Of a stretch of 64,000 bases of DNA, positions 55,064 to 64,000 are shown piece after piece; positions within the stretch are counted from its first letter, which is position 1, and each line of letters opens with the position of its first letter. Made by a program: the position numbers and the translations under genes. The DNA comes from Cryobacterium sp. SO1 (GTDB lineage: Bacteria > Actinomycetota > Actinomycetes > Actinomycetales > Microbacteriaceae). The notes under the pieces were generated by a model that was not told the DNA's origin, did not search any database, and worked only from the letters and a program-made list of their open reading frames with translations. The stretch is from assembly GCF_004210215.2 (NCBI RefSeq), contig NZ_CP067394.1, forward strand, positions 3,224,001 through 3,288,000. Direction: 5' to 3'.

Positions 55064-56173
55064 ATGACAGGCATCGTCGTTCACGAATGGTTAGCCAAAC
55101 GTGGGGGCTCTGAAAATGTCGTCGAGGAGATCGTCGCGACGTTTCCAGATGCCCAGCTGCAATCGCTTTGGAATGACGCCCCCCAACGGTTCACTGATCT
55201 CAGCGTCGCGGAGACCTGGCTGGCCCGCACGCCGTTGCGCAAGTCCAAGGCACTTGCTCTGCCGTTCATGCCGACGACCTGGCGTCATCTGGGCCGCAAT
55301 GAAGCCGACTGGATCCTCTGCAGCTCGCATCTTTTCTCCCATCACGCCCGGTTCGCCGGCCCGGCCCGTGCCGCCCCCAAACTCGTCTACGCGCACACGC
55401 CCGCGCGGTACATCTGGACGCCCGAGCTAGACGCCCGCGGCAATAATGTTCTGGCCAAAGCAGCCCGGATGCCCCTGCAGCGGCTCGACCGCGAGCGTGC
55501 GCAAGAGGCCAGAGCCATCGCAGCGAACAGCGAATTCGTTCGCCAACGGATCCAGGGATGTTGGAACCGTGACAGCGTGGTCATTCACCCACCGGTCGAT
55601 GTCCAGGCCTTTGCCGATGACCCCACCGCACACCTCACCGAGGACGAGGAGCAGATCCTCGACAAGCTCCCCGCCACCTTCCTCCTGGGCGCCTCCCGCT
55701 TCATCCCGTACAAGCGCCTCGACCTCGTGGTGTCCCTCGGCGTCGCGTCCGACACGGCTGTAGTTCTGGCCGGCGACGGACCGTCTCTTCCCGACCTGCA
55801 GGCGCTAGCCGATCAGCACCCCGGCATGATCACCTTCGTCCTCAAGCCGTCACGCGCACTGCTGAGTGCTCTCTACCGGCGCGCTCTCGCCTACGTCTTC
55901 CCCGCTATCGAGGACTTCGGCATCATGCCCGTGGAGGCGATGGCCACCGGAACACCTGTGATCGCACGCGACTTCGGCGGCGCCGCCGAATCTGTGGTCC
56001 ACGGGGTAACGGGCGTTCATCTGAACGACTTCACCGGCCAGGCCGGCCGGGAAGCCGTGGCACTCGCCGCTGGCTTGCGCCCGGAGGACGCCATCGCTCG
56101 CGCTTGGCAATTCGACAAGTCCGTCTTCCGTGCTTCCTTGCGCACATGGGTTGACACCGAAGTTCACGCCTAG
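55064..56173 (+). CDS. Glycosyltransferase, GT4 type
   Basis: 369 aa, GT-B fold. N-terminal VHEWLAKRGGSENVVEEI; C-terminal nucleotide-sugar site SRFIPYKRLDLVV and the E-x7-E motif in FPAIEDFGIMPVEAMATGTP. It adds a sugar to the growing lipid-linked repeat; donor unknown. Start at 55064 has GGGGGATC upstream. TATAAC/TAGGCT near 54994-55006 may be the promoter. Confidence 0.9.
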   Translation: MTGIVVHEWLAKRGGSENVVEEIVATFPDAQLQSLWNDAPQRFTDLSVAETWLARTPLRKSKALALPFMPTTWRHLGRNEADWILCSSHLFSHHARFAGPARAAPKLVYAHTPARYIWTPELDARGNNVLAKAARMPLQRLDRERAQEARAIAANSEFVRQRIQGCWNRDSVVIHPPVDVQAFADDPTAHLTEDEEQILDKLPATFLLGASRFIPYKRLDLVVSLGVASDTAVVLAGDGPSLPDLQALADQHPGMITFVLKPSRALLSALYRRALAYVFPAIEDFGIMPVEAMATGTPVIARDFGGAAESVVHGVTGVHLNDFTGQAGREAVALAAGLRPEDAIARAWQFDKSVFRASLRTWVDTEVHA

Positions 56174-56251
56174 TCTTTCCGGCACGGCCCACCACTGGGG
56201 CCCTTCCGCCTCGCCTCGCTACACTCCGATTCAATCCCTTCCAGGAGACTA

Positions 56252-58390
56252 ATGACTATCCGCAATCCACTTCGCGGCCAACCTCGCTGGCGCATCATCA
56301 CCGGCGCCGCCGTGGTTGTCGCCCTCGCCGGCGGAGCAACAGCGTTCACCCTCACCGCCGCCCCCGCGCCGTCTGAATCGGGAGCACTCCCCCCGTCTCC
56401 CTCGGAGAGCGCCGTTCCGACACCGACGCCCATTCCTGCACGGGTAGTGCCGCCGACCGCGGATGCAACGGCGTCCTTTGAGGGCTGGTCTCAGGACAAT
56501 GAGGAGGACACAGCCTCCACCTTCACCGCCGAGGCCGGCGATCCGACCGACGGTGCCATCACGCTGCGCCTATCAAGTGCGAATCCAGCTGACAACCAAA
56601 CCCGCCGCGCGCTGAGCCAGGTCGTCGCTGTCGCTCCGGCCACCAAATACACCTTCACGGCAGCTATCAAGAGCATGTCCGAGACCGCGGCGAAGCCGCA
56701 GGTTGCCGTCGTCATGGGGTCTGAGGGTCAAGAACGCTACGACTTCGCCAGCACGACCACCGCGTGGGACGAACAAACCTGGGCCTACACGACAGGGGCC
56801 GCCGAGACATCGCTACCCGTCAGCTTCCTAACGGTTGGTCCGACCACGGACATCTCTATCGATCAGCTCACCATGACTGCCGCTGGCGCTGCTGACAATC
56901 TGCTTGTCAACGCCTCATTCGAGTCCTTCGCCGCAGACAACCCCCGCATCACCAACGACTCGCTGATGCTGACGTCGGGTCGTGAAGCGACCCTAGGAGT
57001 GTCCTGGCGCGTACCAGGTGCATCCTGGACGATTACCGACGAGACAGGCACGACTGTCACCACTGGTGAGCTCGACCTTCAGCCCGGTCTGGCCGTGGTT
57101 TCTTTGCAGGACTTGGATCCCGGTTACTACTCGATCGATATCGTCAACAACGACAACGGGTCGGACAATATTCAGACCTCGCTGGCCGTGGTTGACCCGT
57201 TCGCCGAGAATCATCCTGAAACGGACGACCGATTCGGCGTCGGCGTTCATCTGTCCCAGCCGTTCGTCAATTCCGGTCAGGTCGCGGGCGAGATCGGCTT
57301 CTCGCACATGCGGACCGACGCGCGATGGCGCACAACGGAGGTCAGCCCCGGAGAGTACGTGTTCCCGGCGCTTGAAGACGGGATGATTCAGGACTACGCC
57401 GATCATGGCGTGGAGATGCTTCCCCTCAGCGTGTACAACAATAAGCTCTACGACGGCGGTAAGACACCGAGCACCCCGGAGGGACTCGCCGCCTACGCCG
57501 CTTACACCAACGCCGTAGTGGCGCATTATGGCTCCGCCTCGGTTGAGGTCTACAACGAGTTCAACAACCCGCCAATGAACAAGGGCGCGTGTGGACCGAC
57601 TGCGACCTGCTATATGCCCATGCTCAAGGCCACGGCCGAGCGAGTAAAAGCGGATCACCCGGAAACCCTCATTATTGGGCCATCCATTGCCCGCACTGAC
57701 GACATCTTCCTGACGGAGCTGTACAAGGCCGGCGGCCTCGACTACCTGGACGCGGTTAGCTGGCACCCATACGACTACTCGCCCGGAATCGGGCCGGAGT
57801 TCCTCGAAGCGTCGCTTCAGAACCAGGTCGCCAAGATGAAGGAATACAACGACGGCGTCGCTAAGCCGATATGGATCACGGAATTGGGCTGGTCGACCGC
57901 CGGGTACACGGAACAAGAGCAGGCCGACAACCTGGTTCGAGCACAGGCCATTTCGTTGGCTAACGGAGTCGAGCGCTTCTATTGGTACGACCTGGTCAAC
58001 GACGAAACCGACCTCACCCACCACGAGGGCAACTTCGGGTTGGTTCGCCAGGTGACCGAAGAGGTACCCCTGTTCGCGCCTAAGCCGTCCGCCGTCGCCC
58101 AGGCGGTTCTGATCCGGGAGATCGCAGGCAAGCCATACACGTCACGCGACGAGCTGGCAGACACTTCGGTGTACTCGTACGTCTTCGGCACCGGTGCGGA
58201 AGCGACCCGGGTCGCCTGGGCTACAACAGTCAAGACCCTTACCTACGCGGCCGACACTGACATCTCGGTCACCGATCAGTTCGGCGCGACCAGCGTCGTC
58301 AAGCCCGTGGACGGGCGCATCACCGTCGAAATGACTGGTCAGCCGCGCTTCATCGAAGGCGACGTCTCGGACATGCAGGCGGCTAGCTAG
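56252..58390 (+). CDS. Exported clan GH-A glycoside hydrolase
   Basis: 712 aa. Signal anchor (IITGAAVVVALAGGATAFTL) and a Ser/Pro/Thr linker, a beta-sandwich region resembling a carbohydrate-binding module (about 70-210), then a TIM-barrel resembling GH39 or GH5-like enzymes. The likely acid/base is E436 in VEVYNEFNNPP and the nucleophile E544 in WITELGWST, 108 residues apart. It probably trims or releases the polysaccharide made by this locus. AGGAGA precedes the ATG. It follows the GT4 gene by 78 nt. Substrate unknown. Confidence 0.82.
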   Translation: MTIRNPLRGQPRWRIITGAAVVVALAGGATAFTLTAAPAPSESGALPPSPSESAVPTPTPIPARVVPPTADATASFEGWSQDNEEDTASTFTAEAGDPTDGAITLRLSSANPADNQTRRALSQVVAVAPATKYTFTAAIKSMSETAAKPQVAVVMGSEGQERYDFASTTTAWDEQTWAYTTGAAETSLPVSFLTVGPTTDISIDQLTMTAAGAADNLLVNASFESFAADNPRITNDSLMLTSGREATLGVSWRVPGASWTITDETGTTVTTGELDLQPGLAVVSLQDLDPGYYSIDIVNNDNGSDNIQTSLAVVDPFAENHPETDDRFGVGVHLSQPFVNSGQVAGEIGFSHMRTDARWRTTEVSPGEYVFPALEDGMIQDYADHGVEMLPLSVYNNKLYDGGKTPSTPEGLAAYAAYTNAVVAHYGSASVEVYNEFNNPPMNKGACGPTATCYMPMLKATAERVKADHPETLIIGPSIARTDDIFLTELYKAGGLDYLDAVSWHPYDYSPGIGPEFLEASLQNQVAKMKEYNDGVAKPIWITELGWSTAGYTEQEQADNLVRAQAISLANGVERFYWYDLVNDETDLTHHEGNFGLVRQVTEEVPLFAPKPSAVAQAVLIREIAGKPYTSRDELADTSVYSYVFGTGAEATRVAWATTVKTLTYAADTDISVTDQFGATSVVKPVDGRITVEMTGQPRFIEGDVSDMQAAS

Positions 58391-58409
58391 CTGATAGAGG
58401 GGATACGAA

Positions 58410-58438
58410 GGAGGGCCTGCGCAGGTGCGCGGCCCTCC
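58410..58438. terminator. Bidirectional hairpin between convergent genes
   Basis: GGAGGGCC, inner stem GCGC/GCGC with a bulge, GGCCCTCC. It lies between the stops of the hydrolase (+) and the next glycosyltransferase (-). No strong T-run on either side. Confidence 0.6.
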
Positions 58439-58474
58439 ATTGGCGTGTGTATTTCAGTGCCGCGAGGCGTAGTG

Positions 58475-59476
58475 TCAGGCGCGCCCAATGGCCGCGGAGA
58501 CCCTCTCCCCCACACCATCCCAGCTATACCGTTCGTTCCACGCGGCAGGCATCACGAGTGGTCCGGCGGCCGATTGTTTCAACAGAGTGTCCATTGCTCT
58601 GCCCCATTCCTCCGCGCTTGTGGCGGACTGGACGGTGACCCCTGTGTCTCCACGAATTTCCTGCACGCTTTCACAACCCAACCACGAGGCAACCCTGGTT
58701 CCACAGGCCATTGCCTCGAGCACCGGGAGTCCGAAACCCTCGAGAACAGACGGCTGCAAAGCACCGGCCGCCCCCCGGTACAGCGAAGCGAGCTCGTCGT
58801 CGCTGACGCCGGTTCGGATGCTCACCTGATCGGCCAGACCGGCTGTCGCCACCGCCGCTTCGGCCTGCTCGACATCCGACGTGACCACAATTAGGCTGTA
58901 ATCCTGGCGAAGCTCAAGCGCGGCGAACAGGACTTCGATGTTCTTGTGAGGCTTCAGGTTGCCTACATAGAGGAACGTCGCTCGGTCGAACGGCGCTGCT
59001 GGTCCGTCCATCGCGAAGGCTTCCGACCTCCCACAACCCACGATGACGATTTCGACGCCGGGCGCATCGACCCACTCCGCTATCGCGCGAGCCGATGTCG
59101 CAGACACCGTCATGACCACGCCGGCTCGCTTAATGGCCCTCTTCACAATCTGGTTGTAGTAAATCCTTTTTGCCAATGAATTCTCCGAAGGGATCTGCAG
59201 GTGAATCAGGTCATGAATCGTCAGGACCTGGCGCGCGAGCGTCACACCGGCGTTGAAGCCAGGGCTATACAAAACTGCAGATGAGGGCAGCTTCGCGCGT
59301 CGAGCACCGAAAACGTCCAAGATCGACGTCGGAGACCCGTTTCCGCCGAGCGCACGCCACGGTACTTCTAGCCGGGCGATAACCTCGGTTGAGAACCGAC
59401 CGATGCCATGTTCCCCACCCCAGCGCTCGTCAACAATTACGTTCCGCAATATCGCCCCAATCTCAATCACCTGCAA
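58475..59476 (-). CDS. Glycosyltransferase, GT4 type
   Basis: 333 aa. HDLIHLQIP, FLYVGNLKPHKNIEVLFAAL and the E-x7-E motif in PSVLEGFGLPVLEAMACGT identify GT4. N-terminal WGGEHGIGRFSTEV fits mannosyl- or rhamnosyltransferases of this type. Start uncertain: TTG at 59476 or GTG at 59470. Divergent from the next glycosyltransferase across 305 bp with no other credible gene. Confidence 0.88.
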   Translation of the reverse strand: MQVIEIGAILRNVIVDERWGGEHGIGRFSTEVIARLEVPWRALGGNGSPTSILDVFGARRAKLPSSAVLYSPGFNAGVTLARQVLTIHDLIHLQIPSENSLAKRIYYNQIVKRAIKRAGVVMTVSATSARAIAEWVDAPGVEIVIVGCGRSEAFAMDGPAAPFDRATFLYVGNLKPHKNIEVLFAALELRQDYSLIVVTSDVEQAEAAVATAGLADQVSIRTGVSDDELASLYRGAAGALQPSVLEGFGLPVLEAMACGTRVASWLGCESVQEIRGDTGVTVQSATSAEEWGRAMDTLLKQSAAGPLVMPAAWNERYSWDGVGERVSAAIGRA

Positions 59477-59781
59477 AGCGTTGCGCGCGCGGTGATCCCA
59501 GTCAATTCATCTGGCCAGCGTCGTCAACGACTTCGCCACTGCTCAGCGTAACCGAGGCCGAAGGAGGGCTACGGCCTCTCTCGACTCCGCTACCCAAGCA
59601 CCAATACGAAAGTCGCTAGAATCGCCTTGGGGGAACGACTGGTCGTGGCTGAATGCGCAGTGTGGTTTTGCATTGCGCCGCTTACAGGAACGCAAGATCA
59701 GCGCGGCGCTTCGGTCCCCGCCGCTCACTGCGGGATCCGATCGTTCCCATTTCATGCAACCGCGCGAAGGTGTCAATCTCG

Positions 59782-60894
59782 ATGTCAAAGCACCCCCTTA
59801 GGGCGCAGCACAAGCTGTCGCTGGCCCGCTACTACCGGGGCGCGCGCTCCGTTCATTTGGAACGCCTCTCAACCTTCACACCCGGCGATTTTTTGTACTT
59901 CAAACCGATGTATGACTTCGACGAGACGCTGGCGTCAAAGCTCCCATACGTTCACCACGTCCGCTTCAGTCAGGTTCTGAGTGATGTGCTACGAAAGAAG
60001 TACGACGTTCTAGAACTTGCCGAGCCTTACACGCCCAGCGCGCTACCCCAGAACCTGGCAATCACTCTAGCGTCCCACCTGTCCGCGCTCGGCCGGGGCG
60101 AACCAACCCGCTTGGTGACTTACGCGATCGAGAACGCAGACCTACCTGCGAAACTCGCAGCCAAAACCCATCTGCCTGAGGCGATTTTTCGTCCGCTCGT
60201 GAAATCACTGGTCGGCTTTTGCTTCAACCGGATCGACCGAGTGGTATTCGGTACCCAAGCAGCTGCCGACAACTACTCTGCGTTGTTAGGAGCCACCCGA
60301 CTCGCCCGGACGTCACCAACCCACACGCTAATCTGGGGCTTGCCCACGAGGGAAGCCCGCATTCAAGATGACCGGCCGTCGATTCAGCTCTTGTTCCTCG
60401 GTGCCCTGGATTCCCGGAAGGGCATCACCAAGCTCATGACGGTGTGGGACACAGTCGTCGAGCGGATACCGGACGCCGAGCTTCTGATCCTCGGTAAAGG
60501 CCCGCTCGAGGCGAAGGTGACCGACTGGGCGTCGCAACGATCCACAGTGACCTTCGAGGTGGATCCGCCCCGATCGATCATCAGGGACCGTTTGTCAAAG
60601 TCCAGGGCGCTGTTCATGCTGTCCCAGCCCTCCCCGCTGTGGAAAGAACAAATCGGGCTTCCAATTTTGGAGGGCCTCGGCTTCGGGCTTGAGATCGTAG
60701 CCAGCTCGGAGACGGGGATCTCGCGCTGGCTTACTGATCATGGCCACCAGGTCTTGGCGCCCGACGCACCTAACGCCGACCTAACTGACGCAATAATCCG
60801 CGCACTTGAGTCTGGCCGATTGCCTTCGCGGGTCGCCCAAGACCTGCCACAGCTCGATGGCCGGCTCGAAGCCGATCAATGGCTCTACCCTTGA
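59782..60894 (+). CDS. Glycosyltransferase, GT4-like
   Basis: 370 aa. The C-terminal half has LLFLGALDSRKGITKLM and FMLSQPSPLWKEQIGLPILE, with a shifted E-x-E region (PILEGLGFGLEIVAS). The N-terminal half is not typical. Donor unknown. ATG at 59782 follows GAAGGTG; the frame is open upstream to 59653 but without a better site. Codon use is less GC-biased than in the ribosomal part. Confidence 0.8.
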   Translation: MSKHPLRAQHKLSLARYYRGARSVHLERLSTFTPGDFLYFKPMYDFDETLASKLPYVHHVRFSQVLSDVLRKKYDVLELAEPYTPSALPQNLAITLASHLSALGRGEPTRLVTYAIENADLPAKLAAKTHLPEAIFRPLVKSLVGFCFNRIDRVVFGTQAAADNYSALLGATRLARTSPTHTLIWGLPTREARIQDDRPSIQLLFLGALDSRKGITKLMTVWDTVVERIPDAELLILGKGPLEAKVTDWASQRSTVTFEVDPPRSIIRDRLSKSRALFMLSQPSPLWKEQIGLPILEGLGFGLEIVASSETGISRWLTDHGHQVLAPDAPNADLTDAIIRALESGRLPSRVAQDLPQLDGRLEADQWLYP

Positions 60895-61024
60895 CCCGCC
60901 TGGGTTAGGGTTCTTGAAATCAGATATCAACTCAGGGGACCGCGTAATCAGTGAACATTGCGTCAATTAGAATGCTCGCTCATCGAAGCGCAGAGAGCGC
61001 CTTCGCACTTGGAAATTCCATCAC

Positions 61025-62524
61025 GTGCGCCAACTTGGCGAGCGTGGTCTGCAGTTGAGCATGGCGCACAGGGGCGACCCCCGCGGGAAACACTGGCAAC
61101 CCAACACTCGCTTCGGCCTTTCGCCATTCATGAAGGTCGCACTATGGACGATGATCTCCATAACCGCCGTGGCCAGCGCAAACATAATTGATGACAATCT
61201 CTCGAGCACTATCGCAACCTTGCCGCTCCTACTCCTTGGCGTGGCTGCTGTCCTACATAATCGACAGTTGAGTTTGACTTCCGCTCTTGTTGTGTCACTT
61301 GGGCTCCTACTCATCTCCCGGTCGGTTCTCGCGCCGAACCTCTTGAGCACAACCGCACCGATTTGGGTGTCTGGCCTTCTTTTCCTCGCTCTCCTCCTAA
61401 ATGTGCGGGAACTCCGGCTGCCGAAGTCTTCGATTCTGGTTGCCTTGCTGAGCCTCATGCTCGTGTTGCCAACCGTGGTTCAGTCGGACTTGAACACCAC
61501 TGCGAAATCCTTCGGGATCGGCGCGATGTGGGTATTGGTCTTCCTTAGCGCTGCGAACATCAAACGCGATCAGCGACGCCGGGTCGCGGTGGCGTTTGTC
61601 GTAGCCGCATGCGCCGAAGCTGTCCTTGCGATCTTGGAGTCTCTCGTCAAGGTCGAGTTTGTCCGCGAGTTAATCACCGGCAGCGCGGCCGAACAGAGGT
61701 ACATTCTTCGCGACAACTTGATCTTGGGCGACTGGACGAATCGTGCTCAAGGCACCCTCGGCTATCCGATCCCCTTTGCGGCATTCCTGGTTGTTGGCCT
61801 CTTCGTGGCGCTGCTGTCCGGGGTCATCCGAGGCCGACTCTGGGTGCTGTCAGTGGTCGTCCTCCTGACCACGGGGATCATCCTATCCGGCACCAGATCC
61901 GCCGCCGCCGCTCTCGCGGTCGGCTTGGCAACATGGTGCGTGTCTCTTGTAGTCAGCGCTCATCTTCACAAGAAGAAGCTGCCCGGGGTCAGGCTGGCAG
62001 TCGTCGCGACTCTGATCGTAGGCGCAGCTGGCGTTGCGTTCCTCATCCGATCCGTCTTGATCGGTGACTTCTCCTTGCTACACCGTGGCGCGGTCATCGA
62101 CACAGCCTGGGGGCTACGGGACCTTCCGTTGCTCAGGCTGCTTTTCGGTTCCGGATACAATTCTGCGCCGATTCTATTCGACGAAGGAATCCTTAGCACG
62201 GGGGGCCTAGAGACGATCGACAATGCCCTCATTACCCAAATGATCGTCTCAGGGCTTGTGGGACTTTTGTTGCTCGTGTCGATCCTCGTCCTGGCGGTAA
62301 AGCGCGCAGATCTCGCGACGCGTTCCGTCCTCACTGCTCTTGTCGCGTTCTATTTCTTTTTCGACGTAATGGCATGGCATGCGATGACCGGCATTCTTCT
62401 CGGCGCTGTCGGCTTCGCCGCCACGACGAAGCCCGATGTGCCCTTGGATCCGGCCGCGCTGGAAAGCGGCCAGCACGGAGCAAGCCCCCTTGGCGCGAAT
62501 CCCGCAGTCGCCCTTAGCGACTAA
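61025..62524 (+). CDS. O-antigen ligase/Wzy-type polymerase, membrane
   Basis: About 499 aa (GTG at 61025; ATG at 61061 or 61130 also possible, no good ribosome site for any). Ten to twelve hydrophobic segments, a large extracytoplasmic loop (about residues 210-255) and the motif LSGTRSAAAALAVGLATW after it fit the Wzy_C/O-antigen ligase superfamily. It should polymerise lipid-linked repeats outside the membrane. No flippase (Wzx) is in the window. The preceding 130 nt hold an AT-rich word TAGAAT (60966) as possible -10. Confidence 0.85.
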   Translation: MRQLGERGLQLSMAHRGDPRGKHWQPNTRFGLSPFMKVALWTMISITAVASANIIDDNLSSTIATLPLLLLGVAAVLHNRQLSLTSALVVSLGLLLISRSVLAPNLLSTTAPIWVSGLLFLALLLNVRELRLPKSSILVALLSLMLVLPTVVQSDLNTTAKSFGIGAMWVLVFLSAANIKRDQRRRVAVAFVVAACAEAVLAILESLVKVEFVRELITGSAAEQRYILRDNLILGDWTNRAQGTLGYPIPFAAFLVVGLFVALLSGVIRGRLWVLSVVVLLTTGIILSGTRSAAAALAVGLATWCVSLVVSAHLHKKKLPGVRLAVVATLIVGAAGVAFLIRSVLIGDFSLLHRGAVIDTAWGLRDLPLLRLLFGSGYNSAPILFDEGILSTGGLETIDNALITQMIVSGLVGLLLLVSILVLAVKRADLATRSVLTALVAFYFFFDVMAWHAMTGILLGAVGFAATTKPDVPLDPAALESGQHGASPLGANPAVALSD

Positions 62525-62872
62525 CCGCCCACTTCTTGCTCTACCCCGGCATCCGCCCTCGCTACTGATGCCGAGCGGGACGGTTGGCCTTGTCAGTCTC
62601 TCTTCTGGTGCAGTTGAATTCGTCGGGTGTGAGAAGATCTACGGTCAGATCCTTCGGCTTGTCGTCACGATCAGCAGGAGGACAGACACTTGTTTGGCGC
62701 CGTGTGTAGTCAGACAGGCCGCCGCACACGAGCGTCTCTTCCTCCGAGCCGGGGGACCGTTCCCATGGTGCCGTTCGGACCGAGCGAGTGCATAGATTCC
62801 CCACTGGGCGGTCCAAAAGTCCGTCATGATCGAAAAATTCCTGCGGTACCCAAGATAGAGGAAGTCCCAGCC

Positions 62873-63928
62873 TTGAATATTGTGCTCTTTACGCCCGATG
62901 TGTCCGCGAACTCCGTGGGACGTACTTACTGCCTATGGCTACTCGCAAAACAGCTGGATTGGCATGTGACTGTCGTGTCGACCCGGGGCGTCAGCGTATG
63001 GGCGCCGCTAAGTGACACCGCATTTGCGCAAGACTGCGTCGTCATCCCGCACTCGGAACTGGACAGGTCGGCATTGATTCTGAATGCCGACCTGATCCTC
63101 GCCGTTAAGCCCGTTCAGAGTTCGTTCGGGATTGCCCTTGAGCTGAGCACCCGGCTCAGAATTCCTCTCCTGCTTGATGTGGACGATCCCGATCTGGACG
63201 CACATTTGTCGTGGAGCCGGCCGCATCGCAGAATCGCCAAGCAAATCGTCCGGCCTCGGGCGCTCGCAACAGCAAAACGCCTGCGCGCGGCCGCTCGATC
63301 TGTGCCCGTCATCGTGAGCAATCCCGTTCTGCAGGCGCGATATGGCGGCACCATCGTGCCGCACATCCGCCTCGATCCCGGAATTGGCGCACCTCACGTC
63401 AGATCTCAGCCGACAATTGCATTTGTCGGCTCAAACCGACAGCACAAGGGCGTCTCTCATCTGCGCAAAGCTGTGGCCAAAATGCAGGAATTCGGCCTGC
63501 GCCTCACGATCACCGACACGCCGCCGGTAGACGCCAAACCTTGGGAAGACTGGACGGGCCCCACCTCACTGGAAAAGGGACTGGGCCTAGTGGCTGGCGC
63601 GGATATCGTAGTGATCCCTAGCCTGAACCTTTCATACGCCAGAGGCCAGCTACCGGCCAAGCTAGTGGATGCGATGATCATGGGTCGTGCAATCATCGTC
63701 AGCAACATCGAGCCCATGCCCTGGGCACTAGGCAATCACGGTGTGACCATCCGCCCGGGATCTGTACGTTCCATTCGGAAAGCCCTGAGACAGGTTTTGG
63801 ACCCTCAGGTCAGGAAAGCCCTCGGCGACGACGCTCGTGTTCGTGCACTTGGAATGTTCACAGTGGAGTCGAATACGGGAGTATTCAGTCAAGCTATCGC
63901 TTCGGCCCGCGAAGCGTTCACAGAGTGA
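62873..63928 (+). CDS. Glycosyltransferase-like protein, GT-B fold
   Basis: 351 aa from TTG 62873, chosen because LNIVLFTPDVSANSVGRTY starts the fold and GAGGAA lies 9 nt upstream; the frame is open further upstream to 62690. The C-terminal domain has IAFVGSNRQHKGVSHLRKAV and GADIVVIPSLNLSYARGQLP then PAKLVDAMIMGRAIIVS, a GT4-like donor site with a less usual acidic pair. Role in the polysaccharide is inferred from location. 62525-62872 contains no other gene I can support. Confidence 0.78.
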   Translation: MNIVLFTPDVSANSVGRTYCLWLLAKQLDWHVTVVSTRGVSVWAPLSDTAFAQDCVVIPHSELDRSALILNADLILAVKPVQSSFGIALELSTRLRIPLLLDVDDPDLDAHLSWSRPHRRIAKQIVRPRALATAKRLRAAARSVPVIVSNPVLQARYGGTIVPHIRLDPGIGAPHVRSQPTIAFVGSNRQHKGVSHLRKAVAKMQEFGLRLTITDTPPVDAKPWEDWTGPTSLEKGLGLVAGADIVVIPSLNLSYARGQLPAKLVDAMIMGRAIIVSNIEPMPWALGNHGVTIRPGSVRSIRKALRQVLDPQVRKALGDDARVRALGMFTVESNTGVFSQAIASAREAFTE

Positions 63929-63967
63929 ATACCAGACCGATTCTTACTTCTTCCCTATGACGTCCAG

Positions 63968-63987
63968 GGAAGGGGACTAACCCTTCC
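63968..63987. terminator. Small hairpin after the last glycosyltransferase
   Basis: GGAAGGG, loop of 6, CCCTTCC. A perfect 7-bp stem 40 nt after the stop, with no T-run before the window ends. Confidence 0.35.
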
Positions 63988-64000
63988 GGAGGGCACGCCA

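Noticed and set aside
59653..59781. Longer N-terminus of the glycosyltransferase at 59782
   Set aside because: The extra residues are Arg/Cys-rich, lack a ribosome site and do not resemble a GT-B start.
60895..61024. Riboswitch before the polymerase gene
   Set aside because: I could not find a consistent set of paired stems or a known conserved core in this 130-nt stretch.

Overview
The window is high-GC, gene-dense actinobacterial DNA. The order rplQ-truA-rplM-rpsI-glmM-glmS-acpS-alr-tsaE-tsaB, the contiguous S10-spc clusters without rpsN, the RNA polymerase alpha operon without rpsD, and many probable leaderless genes fit Micrococcales, most likely family Microbacteriaceae. A Cryobacterium- or Leifsonia-like organism is my best guess. 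It is not proven from this sequence.

Layout. 1-5.8 kb (minus): tsaB (cut by the window edge), a TauE/SafE permease, an in-frame Alr-TsaE fusion, acpS and glmS. coaA diverges from glmS across 33 bp that holds two apparent leaderless promoters. 6.8-19.0 kb: an accessory block inserted between coaA and glmM and bordered at both ends by copies of one dispersed repeat. It carries a LacI-type operator and a 1914-aa secreted amylopullulanase, a GNAT acetyltransferase, a stress-type SDR, and a cluster of TetR, 14-TM drug transporter, heliorhodopsin and an atypical SDR. Decayed pieces of a second heliorhodopsin and a second TetR gene lie at the two edges of that cluster. 19-28.6 kb (minus): glmM, rpsI, rplM, truA, rplQ, rpoA, rpsK, rpsM, rpmJ, infA, with an OatA-like acyltransferase inserted on the plus strand between truA and rplQ. 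A three-way-junction RNA candidate lies between rpmJ and rpsM.

28.7-36.3 kb: an overlapping mannitol/PTS operon (IIB-like protein, HPr, EI, EIICB, EIIA, mannitol-1-phosphate dehydrogenase) with a divergent PRD-type activator, lying between the spc and alpha ribosomal operons. 36.3-37.6 kb: a GIY-YIG nuclease gene between two repeat arrays in opposite orientation. 37.6-50.1 kb (minus): map, adk, secY and the complete spc and S10 operons up to rpsJ.

50.5-64 kb: another repeat array, then an exopolysaccharide locus with a priming sugar transferase, a DUF4012 protein, a VanZ-like protein, four glycosyltransferases, an exported clan GH-A hydrolase and a Wzy/O-antigen-ligase-like polymerase. Genes here alternate in strand, and the last 5 kb looks less GC-rich than the ribosomal part.

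How the parts combine: cell-wall precursor supply (GlmM, GlmS, Alr), translation and t6A modification are the core; starch and mannitol use, envelope polysaccharide and a possibly light-linked efflux cluster are accessory. The most novel item is the TetR/MFS/heliorhodopsin cluster with its relic copies. No rRNA, tRNA, CRISPR array or recognisable insertion sequence was found.
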